Shown: piece after piece, positions 1-6,879 of the stretch
Numbering within the stretch: position 1 is the stretch's first letter
How the letters are laid out: each line of letters starts with the position of its first letter
Position numbers and translations under genes: made by a program
The notes under the pieces: model-generated
The model's database searches: none
Seen by the model: the letters and a program-made list of their open reading frames with translations, nothing else
What the model was told of the DNA's origin: nothing
Source: Anaerolineales bacterium UBA1136
GTDB taxonomy: Bacteria > Chloroflexota > Anaerolineae > Anaerolineales > UBA11657
NCBI GenBank assembly: GCA_002311455.1
Contig: DCAJ01000052.1
Span: forward strand, 11,394-27,967
DNA length: 16,574 bases
Reading direction: 5' to 3'

Positions 1-1167
1 AGGTAGTCCTATTGCTAAAGCACCTATCATTGTAATTAATGCATTTCTTAGAGAAAATAGAATTGTTTCAATAGGAGTTACGAAAAAGATTGATTGTCTT
101 CTGTTGACAAAAAGTTCACGATAATATCTTAGTGTAAAACCTGTGCTTATATTCTCACGTTCTCCACGGTCAGGTTCAACCTTGAACACAGAGCTGAACG
201 CTAAAGTCATCAAAGGTACTACCAATACAGTAATGATAATTATGATGAGGATAGCGATAGCTATACGCGTTTTCCAGTTAAGCTGCCGCTTGCTTGTTGC
301 TGGCAAGCGATTTATTTTCAAATGACGGTGGGTCTTGCGAGAAAGACGAGTGTACAACACAGTTAATCCCAATGTGCATATGAGTTGTATCAAAGATAAT
401 ATGGCTGCCATTCTCAGGTCGAAGAAATTAATTGTTTGTCGATAAATTGCTACCTCGAGTGTTGAGAATCTGGGTCCCCCTAGTATTAATATCACTCCGA
501 AAGATGTGAAGTCAAATATGAATACCAAGAGAGCAGCAGAAACAATTGCTGGTGTTAGGAGTGGCAAAGTGATTCTTGCAAAAGCTCTCAAACGAGTGGC
601 ACCCAGACTTCGAGCCGCCTGGACCAGTCTTGGATCCATGATTGTCCAATAATCACCTACAAGTCTTAGTATTATCGTCGTGTTGTAGAAGATGTGCGCT
701 ATTAGGATTCCCCATAGGGTGTGGGTGAGCATTAGTGGAGGGGTTTCCAAGTGTAACCAGTGCATTAGTGCATTGTTTGCCCATCCGTTCGGACCAAGCA
801 TTGATGTGAAAATCGCAGCCACTACAACAGTGGGTAGCACAAAAGGGATGGCTGTGATAGCTCGTAGGAGTCTTTTGCCCCAGAAATTATAGTGTGCTAA
901 AAGGTATGCACCTGGAAGCCCGATAGCTAGTGTGAGTATTGTGGATAGTGTTGCTTGCCATATGGTAAACCACAGAGTCTTAACCACATAGGGTTGTCTT
1001 ACAAGTTCTAACAGTTGTAAGTCACTGTATCCAGTTGATAGACTTTTCCCAAGGATTGTTACCAGTGGATAGAAATAGAATAGAGCTAGGAACGCCAGCG
1101 GCACAAGCCACAAAAGAATGTATTTTTCGGGAAGAATATTGGTGGATTTATTTTTCAATTTGATCAA
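1..1167 (-). CDS. thiP: Thiamine ABC transporter permease ThiP, C-terminus cut by window edge
   Basis: Reading the minus strand from 1167 gives 389 codons with no stop, running off the left edge; the family is usually about 530 residues, so roughly the last quarter is missing. The protein is very hydrophobic, starting with a membrane segment (LVPLAFLALFYFYPLV). It carries the cytoplasmic EAA-type coupling loop of binding-protein-dependent permeases (QAARSLGATRLRAFARITLP), which contacts the ATPase. A second permease half begins after a basic linker, as expected for the fused two-domain ThiP/iron-type permeases. No ATG is available at the start. TTG at 1167 overlaps the thiB stop in a TTGA junction and is the best guess; TTG at 1158 is an alternative. 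Substrate assignment as thiamine rests on the upstream thiB, thiN and TPP riboswitch. The ATPase gene would lie beyond the left edge. Confidence 0.88.
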   Translation of the reverse strand, partial: MIKLKNKSTNILPEKYILLWLVPLAFLALFYFYPLVTILGKSLSTGYSDLQLLELVRQPYVVKTLWFTIWQATLSTILTLAIGLPGAYLLAHYNFWGKRLLRAITAIPFVLPTVVVAAIFTSMLGPNGWANNALMHWLHLETPPLMLTHTLWGILIAHIFYNTTIILRLVGDYWTIMDPRLVQAARSLGATRLRAFARITLPLLTPAIVSAALLVFIFDFTSFGVILILGGPRFSTLEVAIYRQTINFFDLRMAAILSLIQLICTLGLTVLYTRLSRKTHRHLKINRLPATSKRQLNWKTRIAIAILIIIIITVLVVPLMTLAFSSVFKVEPDRGERENISTGFTLRYYRELFVNRRQSIFFVTPIETILFSLRNALITMIGALAIGLP

Positions 1168-2231
1168 TTCAACATTAGGGTACTCCAGGATTTGATCCAA
1201 TTTCCCCGGTGAGCATCGATGTCTTCTGGAGATACGAAAGATGGATTGTTTGCTAACTGTGCATGTTGAGTGAACTCGAATGGTAATTCAGCATCCGGGT
1301 TTACAGGAAACATAAACATTTGCATTGGTATATCTTCTTGGAAAGTTTTGCTGAGCATGAAATCAATCCAAGCTTCTGCTAATGCACGATTGTTAGTGCC
1401 ATTTAATATGCCAACGAATTCTATTTGTCGAAAGCAAGTCTCATTCGCTACTATGCTACCAGTCGGTGCTTCTTCAATAGGTTTATCCGCAAATATCACT
1501 TCAGCGGGAGGACTGGAAGCATAAGATACAACTAGAGGATAATTTCCGTTCCCGCTGCTGCCACTAAATTCAGTGTAGTAAGCTGTTTCCCAATCTTCCA
1601 CGACTTTGACACCATTGTTTTTTAGATCAGCCCAGAACTCCAGATATCCTTCTGGGCCAAAATGTCCTATAGTAGCTAAAAGAAAGGCCAATCCAGGCGA
1701 AGAGGCTGCTGGATTCTGAACTACTAGCAAGTTAGCATAATCAGGATTTGTTAGACTTTGCAGGGAGTTGGGTATTTCTATACTATTATCGTTAAAGTAT
1801 GACTTATCGTAGTTAAGGCATACATCTCCGTAATCAATTGGAGTAACATGCTGTTTTGTATCTAACAAGAATTGGTTTGGTACATTAGATGTAAGAGGAG
1901 ATTCATATTTCTCCAGAATGTTAGCATCTAGTGCTCTGGTTAGTAGGGTATTATCAATACCGTAGAGAACATCGGCTAGAGGATTAGTCTTATTCAAGAT
2001 CGCTAAATTAACTGTTGTACTTGCATCTCCTGAAGTCAATATATTTACTTTGGCATTATACCGATCCTGAAAATTAGAAATCACTTCCTCAGATACAGCA
2101 AAAGAATCATGTGTCATTATTGTTATGGTCTGGTCCCCTTGTGTTTTAGGTGTTGCGTTACTACATGACGTTACAGAGAATGCACAGACAAATACTACGC
2201 ATGCAATTTTGCTTTTTGCGATTATATTCAT
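1164..2231 (-). CDS. thiB: Thiamine-binding lipoprotein, ABC transporter substrate-binding protein
   Basis: 355 residues. A lipoprotein signal peptide ends in V20-T21-S22-C23, so the protein is anchored by lipid at Cys23 and captures thiamine outside the membrane for ThiP. The mature chain has the fold signature of ThiB/TbpA and iron-type binding proteins: an opening ITIMTHDSFAVS strand, a PLADVLYGIDNTLLTRALDA segment and the PIDYGDVCLNYDK hinge region. Length fits the family (about 330). The start is well supported: AGGAG lies about 6 nt upstream of the ATG on the minus strand. That ATG overlaps the TGA of thiN as ATGA, implying coupled translation. The thiP frame begins inside its own stop codon. 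The position downstream of a TPP riboswitch and thiN makes thiamine (or a phosphorylated form) the likely ligand. Confidence 0.9.
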   Translation of the reverse strand: MNIIAKSKIACVVFVCAFSVTSCSNATPKTQGDQTITIMTHDSFAVSEEVISNFQDRYNAKVNILTSGDASTTVNLAILNKTNPLADVLYGIDNTLLTRALDANILEKYESPLTSNVPNQFLLDTKQHVTPIDYGDVCLNYDKSYFNDNSIEIPNSLQSLTNPDYANLLVVQNPAASSPGLAFLLATIGHFGPEGYLEFWADLKNNGVKVVEDWETAYYTEFSGSSGNGNYPLVVSYASSPPAEVIFADKPIEEAPTGSIVANETCFRQIEFVGILNGTNNRALAEAWIDFMLSKTFQEDIPMQMFMFPVNPDAELPFEFTQHAQLANNPSFVSPEDIDAHRGNWIKSWSTLMLN

Positions 2232-2887
2232 TTATTACTCCTAATAACTATACAGATTAATAGTCCTTCTTTGATTGTGATTGTGGCTTGCTTTGAATTG
2301 AGTGTATTGCTGAGACTCAATGTTGCTCCGAAAACTAGCTCATTGTCATCCAATTTGTATTCTAGACCAGAGGTAGTTACCCCAACAACAGTATTGCGTA
2401 CCGGAATTAACGAGACTGTGTCTCCTGGGGTTCCATTGATTACGTGTGTATCGCCAGTACGTATTAGATCGATCTCTTGATTACAATCTATGATACGTAT
2501 ACGTGCTGATGCGAATCTAGTTGACGCAAGTAGCATTATGTTTCCCAAAGTATGATCCCAGCGTCCTCCTAGTGCAGACAAGACGATGATTTCTTTTACA
2601 CCTTTTTTAATGGCAAAGCCAATCGCAAGTTCTAGGTCTGTTTCGTTTTTCCGAACTGGATGAGTTAATACTTCGGTCCCGAGTGAGACCAATTCTTGTA
2701 GTTCAGACTGTGAAATCGAGTCTAGATCACCAATTATTACTTGTGGAGCATAACCGGCGTCTAGGCAGTGTCTTCCTCCCCCATCTGCCGCTACAAGTAA
2801 GTCGTCTGAACAAATAATTGAATTGAGATCACTCTGGATAGGTTTGTTGCTATTAGCGACTATTATGGCTCGTTCAGATGCTGGCAT
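2228..2887 (-). CDS. thiN: Thiamine pyrophosphokinase
   Basis: 219 residues, the normal size for a bacterial TPK (EC 2.7.6.2), which transfers pyrophosphate from ATP to thiamine to make TPP in the cytoplasm. Visible family motifs are AADGGG at 33-38, the acidic metal/ATP motif IGDLDS at 52-57, K80 followed by NETDLELAI at 81-89 and GGRWDHTLGN at 107-116 in the N-terminal catalytic half. The C-terminal half is the beta-rich thiamine-binding domain. The start ATG at 2887 has a clear ribosome-binding site, AAGGTGAT at 2900-2893. It is the first gene of the riboswitch-controlled operon and overlaps thiB by 4 nt. Together with ThiB/ThiP it forms a salvage route: imported thiamine is converted directly to the cofactor. 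Confidence 0.95.
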   Translation of the reverse strand: MPASERAIIVANSNKPIQSDLNSIICSDDLLVAADGGGRHCLDAGYAPQVIIGDLDSISQSELQELVSLGTEVLTHPVRKNETDLELAIGFAIKKGVKEIIVLSALGGRWDHTLGNIMLLASTRFASARIRIIDCNQEIDLIRTGDTHVINGTPGDTVSLIPVRNTVVGVTTSGLEYKLDDNELVFGATLSLSNTLNSKQATITIKEGLLICIVIRSNK

Positions 2888-2900
2888 ATAAGATCACCTT

Positions 2901-2938
2901 AAATAAATTACGCCCCTCAGACTTATTATTGAGAGGCG
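2901..2938 (-). terminator. Terminator-like hairpin, expression platform of the TPP riboswitch
   Basis: On the minus strand CGCCTCTCA (2938-2930) pairs with TGAGGGGCG (2919-2911) around a 10-nt loop, a 9-bp stem with one G-U pair. It is followed by the U-rich but interrupted stretch TAATTTATTT (2910-2901). It lies between the aptamer and the thiN ribosome-binding site, where a transcription-termination platform is expected. The U-tract is not perfect, so the terminator may be leaky. The 5' arm is also complementary over 8 nt to the aptamer core at 3017-3010, giving a plausible antiterminator. Confidence 0.6.
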
Positions 2939-2951
2939 TTTAAAGACGATT

Positions 2952-3042
2952 TGTTATCCCTTCGCCGGCATTATCCGGATCAGGTTCTGTGGGTCGCAGG
3001 ATAGTATCTGCCTCTCAGCCCGGTTGATCAGACTCCCCAGTT
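2952..3042 (-). promoter_or_regulatory. TPP riboswitch (THI element)
   Basis: The minus strand contains the hallmark conserved segments in the right order and spacing: GGGGAGTC near 3038, the pyrimidine-sensing CTGAGAGG at 3018-3011, ACCTGATC at 2985-2978, and GGATAATGCCGGCGAAGGGA at 2976-2957. These form the two sensor helices that bind the aminopyrimidine and pyrophosphate ends of TPP. It sits directly downstream of a strong promoter and upstream of thiN-thiB-thiP, so TPP sufficiency should shut off thiamine uptake and activation. The sequence match is diagnostic; the regulatory direction (off with TPP) is the known behaviour of bacterial THI elements. Confidence 0.96.
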
Positions 3043-3054
3043 GTTGTTGAGAAA

Positions 3055-3083
3055 AGTGTATCAGCTGTGCACTGTAGTGTCAA
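3055..3083 (-). promoter_or_regulatory. Sigma70-type promoter of the thi operon
   Basis: On the minus strand a perfect -35 box TTGACA (3083-3078) is followed after exactly 17 nt by the -10 box TACACT (3060-3055). Transcription would start near 3048, a few bases before the riboswitch aptamer, which fits a leader that is sensed as soon as it is made. Confidence 0.8.
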
Positions 3084-3087
3084 TCGG

Positions 3088-3116
3088 TTGTCCTACGTCA
3101 CCACGCCGCATATAAT
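3088..3116 (+). promoter_or_regulatory. Sigma70-type promoter of polA
   Basis: TTGTCC (3088-3093), 17 nt, then a perfect TATAAT (3111-3116). The expected start of transcription (about 3123) is only some 5 nt before the first polA ATG at 3128, so the message would be nearly leaderless. The -35 box is 4 bp from the -35 box of the divergent thi promoter. Confidence 0.7.
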
Positions 3117-3127
3117 ATCCTATCAAA

Positions 3128-5962
3128 ATGGTTTCCTCCATGTCTGAGACATTATATCTTATTGATGGTCATGCTTTAGCCTATCGCACTTATTTTGCCC
3201 TAACAGGATCAGGGTTTCAGGGTAGTTCTCGTAGTGGAGAGCCTACTGCCGCTGTATTTGGATTTACATCAGTGCTGATGCGACTAATTGAAAAAGAATC
3301 GCCTGACTATCTTGCCGTCAGTTTTGATGTGGGCAAGACTTTTCGTGATGAAATATTTCCGGACTACAAGGCTACAAGGGAAAAAATGCCAGATGATCTA
3401 CGACCACAGATTGAGCGCATTCAGGAAGTCGTCGCTGCTTTTAATATACCCGTCTTTGTGAAAGAAGGTTATGAGGCTGATGATGTTTTGGGATCACTTA
3501 GTCGAATTGCTGCTAAGGAACAGGTGCAAGTAGTGATAGTGACTGGTGATCGCGATTTGTTGCAGCTGGTGAACAAGGATGTATCAGTGAGTCTTCCTGG
3601 ACAAAGTCTTGCTGACGCAAAACTTTATACTCCTAGTGATGTTGCCCAGAAATTTGGAGTTACCCCGGACCAATTCGTGGATTACAAGTCATTGGTGGGT
3701 GATAAGTCAGATAATATTCCCGGAGTTGCAGGTGTTGGTGATAAAACTGCTAGACGGCTTTTGCAGCAGTATTTAACTTTGGACAATATATATGCTAATC
3801 TAGAGCAAATTGAACCCCGTTACCAAAAAAAGCTGGCTGTCGGCAAAGATAATGCTTTCCTATCTAAAAAACTTGCTGCCATAGTTACTGATCTAGACTT
3901 AGATTTTGATCTTGATGCCTGTTGTGCTCCGGCACACGGAAATTTTGATGTCACAAAAGTGGAACAATTATTTCGTGATCTCGAATTTCGATCGCATCTC
4001 AAGCGAGTTTCGGTGTTGGGTAAGGATCCTGTTTCAGAGGCAGAAACAGATGATCGTCAATTGAGTTTGTTCTTTGGTGCAAGCGATGACAAACGACCTG
4101 GTCATGACATGACATTCTCTGGTTATACTGACACTATAGTTGTGGATACCATGGAAGGATTAGACAGCCTAACAGAAGAGCTTTCTAAAGCCCAAGTAAT
4201 TGCTTTTGATACAGAAACTACATCAACTGATGCAATGAATGCTGAACTAGTAGGGATTTCATTATCTGTAGAGAATGGAAAAGCTTTTTATATCCCAGTA
4301 GGACATGAGTCGGCTATGGCTCCAGATGGTCAACTCGAATTGAAGCAGGTTTTGGAGGCACTGTCCGGGTCATTATGTGATCAATCGATTAAGAAAGTAG
4401 CTCACAATGCTAAGTATGATTATGTAATACTAAAAAGACTTGGGCTTGTTGTTAATCCTATCAGCTCTGATACGATGTTGTCCGAGTGGATTTCTGATCC
4501 AAACTCCCGTAACAAGGCATTAAAGAATTTGTCACTAGTGCGTTTGGGAGTAGAAATGCAGGGAATTGAAGATTTAATTGGTAAGGGTAAAAATCAAAAA
4601 ACCATGTCTGCTGTACCAGTTGAAAAAGCAGCTGCCTACGCAGCGGCTGATGCAGACATGACATTGCGTCTGTTTCCCATGTTATATGCGGAATTACAAG
4701 AAAGTGACGCAATAGACTTGCTGAAAATGGAGCTATCACTTATTCCGTTACTTGCTCAAATGGAAATGACAGGCGTGTTGCTAGACACTAGTCACCTATG
4801 TAATCTTAGTAGTGATTTGGGTACACAGATCCAATCATTAACCCGTGAGATTAAGGAGATTGTAGGGTACGATTTCAACTTGAACTCCACTCAGCAACTT
4901 TCGACTGCTCTTTTTAATCACATGGGTATATTACCTCCCCGAGGTACTCGTCGTACTGCTTCTGGTCATTATTCCACAGCAGCAGGTGTTCTATCTGGTT
5001 TGTCTGAGGACTATGAAGTAGTGCGCAAGATACTGGAGTATAGGGAGATAGCTAAACTCAAATCCACATATGTTGATGCACTACCTAAAGCAGTGAATGA
5101 AGCTACAGGCCGAGTGCACACTTCTTTCAATCAAACGGGTACAGTAACTGGCAGATTAGCCTCGTCTAATCCAAATTTGCAGAATATTCCCATACGTAGT
5201 GACATAGGTCGGCAAGTGCGCAGGGCTTTTATTGCCCCAAGCGGATCTAAGTTAGTGGCAATGGATTATTCGCAGATTGAGTTGCGTATTGCAGCACATC
5301 TCTCTGGTGACAAGTTCCTAACGAACGCGTTTCAGGACGGTGTTGATATCCATTCGTCCACCGCATCGGCTGTTTTTGGAGTTGCTTTGGATGATGTTAC
5401 TTCGGAACAACGCAGACAGGCAAAGGCAGTTAATTTCGGTTTGCTTTATGGAATGGGGCCTTATAGTTTGGCGCGATCCACCGATGTCACCCTAGGTGAG
5501 GCGGAAGAGTTTATAGAGACATATTTCCAGCGTTTGCCAGGGGTAAAAAGATATCTAGATGACATACGAGAGAGCGTCAAGCACGATGGTTTTGTGCAGA
5601 CTCTAATGGGACGCAGACGCTATTTTCCATTACTAAAATCAGAAGGTGTTGGAGATCAGGCTGCTCGTGCTCGTGCTGAAAGGGAGGCTATAAATGCTCC
5701 AATCCAAGGTGCCGCTGCTGACATAATTAAGGTAGCTATGATTGAAGTTGGGCAACTTCTTCAAGGTAGTATGCCAAACGTGCGCCTATTGTTACAGGTT
5801 CATGATGAACTACTTTTTGAGTGTATTGATGGCGAAGTGGAAGAACTAGTGCAGATGGTTCGTCCGATCATGGAATCTGCCTACAAGTTGTCAGTGCCTC
5901 TCAAGGTTGATGTTAGTACGGGGCAGAATTGGGAGCAAATGCAAGCCCTGAGTACTACATAA
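3128..5962 (+). CDS. polA: DNA polymerase I
   Basis: 944 residues, full length. The N-terminal 5' nuclease domain (about 1-300) has DGHALAYR near 13, EADDVLG near 116, TGDRDLLQLV near 139 and the helix-hairpin-helix GDKSDNIPGVAGVG near 190. The 3'-5' exonuclease domain looks active: FDTET (D361, E363), HNAKYD (N427, D431) and YAAAD (Y504, D508) are all present, unlike polymerases such as Taq that have lost proofreading. The polymerase domain has motif A DYSQIE (713-718), motif B with R762, K766, F770 and Y774, and motif C QVHDE (890-894). It fills gaps and removes primers in repair and replication. Start is ATG 3128 or 3140 (M5); neither has a Shine-Dalgarno site, and the upstream TATAAT suggests a near-leaderless mRNA. 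A transporter gene follows after 10 nt. Confidence 0.97.
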   Translation: MVSSMSETLYLIDGHALAYRTYFALTGSGFQGSSRSGEPTAAVFGFTSVLMRLIEKESPDYLAVSFDVGKTFRDEIFPDYKATREKMPDDLRPQIERIQEVVAAFNIPVFVKEGYEADDVLGSLSRIAAKEQVQVVIVTGDRDLLQLVNKDVSVSLPGQSLADAKLYTPSDVAQKFGVTPDQFVDYKSLVGDKSDNIPGVAGVGDKTARRLLQQYLTLDNIYANLEQIEPRYQKKLAVGKDNAFLSKKLAAIVTDLDLDFDLDACCAPAHGNFDVTKVEQLFRDLEFRSHLKRVSVLGKDPVSEAETDDRQLSLFFGASDDKRPGHDMTFSGYTDTIVVDTMEGLDSLTEELSKAQVIAFDTETTSTDAMNAELVGISLSVENGKAFYIPVGHESAMAPDGQLELKQVLEALSGSLCDQSIKKVAHNAKYDYVILKRLGLVVNPISSDTMLSEWISDPNSRNKALKNLSLVRLGVEMQGIEDLIGKGKNQKTMSAVPVEKAAAYAAADADMTLRLFPMLYAELQESDAIDLLKMELSLIPLLAQMEMTGVLLDTSHLCNLSSDLGTQIQSLTREIKEIVGYDFNLNSTQQLSTALFNHMGILPPRGTRRTASGHYSTAAGVLSGLSEDYEVVRKILEYREIAKLKSTYVDALPKAVNEATGRVHTSFNQTGTVTGRLASSNPNLQNIPIRSDIGRQVRRAFIAPSGSKLVAMDYSQIELRIAAHLSGDKFLTNAFQDGVDIHSSTASAVFGVALDDVTSEQRRQAKAVNFGLLYGMGPYSLARSTDVTLGEAEEFIETYFQRLPGVKRYLDDIRESVKHDGFVQTLMGRRRYFPLLKSEGVGDQAARARAEREAINAPIQGAAADIIKVAMIEVGQLLQGSMPNVRLLLQVHDELLFECIDGEVEELVQMVRPIMESAYKLSVPLKVDVSTGQNWEQMQALSTT

Positions 5963-5972
5963 TATCCATTCA

Positions 5973-6302
5973 ATGAATACATGGCTTCCAATAGCAGCTG
6001 GGATCCTAGCGGTATTTTTCTGGGCTATTTCATTTGTTGCCATTAAGATCGCCTTGCTTGAAATGAGACCGGAGACCATGATTTTCTTGAGACAGTTATT
6101 AGGCACTATCACTGTCGCTATTATTGTTGGACTGCGCGGTCGATGGGAACTTCCTGCACGTAGTGATCTTCTTCGTATATTACTTGCGAGCTTTGTTGGG
6201 ATAGTACTGCATCAATGGCTGCAGGCACAAGGTATGATTACTACGACTGCTATAGCATCCTCTTGGCTTTCAGCACTTGCTCCTATTCTATTGCTTTTAT
6301 GA
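5973..6302 (+). pseudogene. EamA/DMT-family transporter, N-terminal part before frameshift
   Basis: 109 residues beginning MNTWLPIAAGILAVFFWAISFVA, the typical first helix of an EamA-domain transporter, followed by LRQLLGTITVAIIVG and further membrane segments. It ends at ASSWLSALAPILLLL and TGA at 6300. In intact relatives this segment continues directly into a helix ending in a WLREQF-like motif. That sequence is present here in the next frame from about 6303 onward, so this is the first third of a gene whose reading frame is broken around the T-run 6295-6298. One missing base there would restore a single protein of about 300 residues. It could be a sequencing or assembly error, a real mutation or, less likely, programmed -1 frameshifting. 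Substrate unknown; the family exports small metabolites or amino acids. Confidence 0.75.
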
Positions 6303-6874
6303 GTTGGGTCTGGCTGCGTGAACAATTTGTACTTACTCAAGCAGTGTGGTTGCTGATAGCAGGATTAGGAGCTGTACTAGTAGCGTCTGGAAATTGGCAG
6401 GCAATGTTTCAGGGTAGTTTTGGCGGAGTAGGTGCCTTATTAGTACTTGCTAGTGCGTTTGTATGGGCCTTGTATTCAATCATGCTAAAGCGATTGATGT
6501 ATAACAGTAATAACAGTAGCCCAGGCATGACTACCCTCACTGTGCTGTTGTTAGGTTTGTTGATGCTAATACCGATATTTTTCTATAGTGACGGTTGGAT
6601 GGATATGTACGACATTAGTTTTTCAGGCTGGATTTCAGTGATTGTTTTAGGGGTGGGCAGTACTGGTCTGGCTTCGTTACTCTACAACTATTCGCTTAAG
6701 CATGTTTCTGGAACTGTAGTGGCATCATTTCAATATCCTGAACCGCTAATAACTGTAGCGGTTGCTAGTTTGTTACTGCAGGAGACTGTCACATTAGCTA
6801 TGGCTATCGGCGGTCTATTAATATTGCTTGGGGCTTGGCGTATACAGCGTACAGATGTATACGCCAATAACTAG
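6215..6874 (+). pseudogene. EamA/DMT-family transporter, C-terminal part after frameshift
   Basis: The open frame nominally starts at ATG 6215, but its first 27 or so residues (MAAGTRYDYYDCYSI...) look like out-of-frame translation of the preceding piece. Genuine family sequence starts near 6297 with MSWVWLREQFVLTQAVWLLIAGLG, the end of the first EamA repeat. The second repeat follows: GGVGALLVLASAFVWALYSIMLKR, several hydrophobic helices and a YPEPLITVAVASLLLQETVT segment near the C-terminus, the typical last-but-one helix of the family. Joined to the upstream part it would make a ten-helix inner-membrane protein of about 300 residues. The stop at 6872-6874 is 5 nt from the end of the convergent LysM gene, and an 11-bp inverted repeat overlaps its last codons. 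Confidence 0.75.
6835..6867. repeat. 11-bp perfect inverted repeat at the end of the transporter gene
   Basis: TTGGCGTATAC (6835-6845), an 11-nt spacer, then GTATACGCCAA (6857-6867) are perfect reverse complements. It lies in the last codons of the transporter gene, just before a convergent gene end. It has no T-run on either side, so it is not a standard intrinsic terminator. It could form a stable RNA hairpin protecting or ending either transcript, or be a binding site. Confidence 0.6.
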
Positions 6875-6879
6875 GAATT

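Noticed and set aside
143..892. Plus-strand open frames in the first 900 bases
   Set aside because: They lie opposite the continuous, motif-bearing thiP frame on the minus strand and encode no recognisable protein.
2952..2962. Sequence GGATAACAA on the minus strand resembling part of a lac operator
   Set aside because: It is the 3' end of the conserved TPP aptamer (GAAGGGATAACAA); the resemblance is a coincidence.
6295..6302. Programmed -1 ribosomal frameshift site in the EamA gene
   Set aside because: The slip would re-pair only one of the two tRNAs well, and no downstream pseudoknot was recognised; an indel is simpler.
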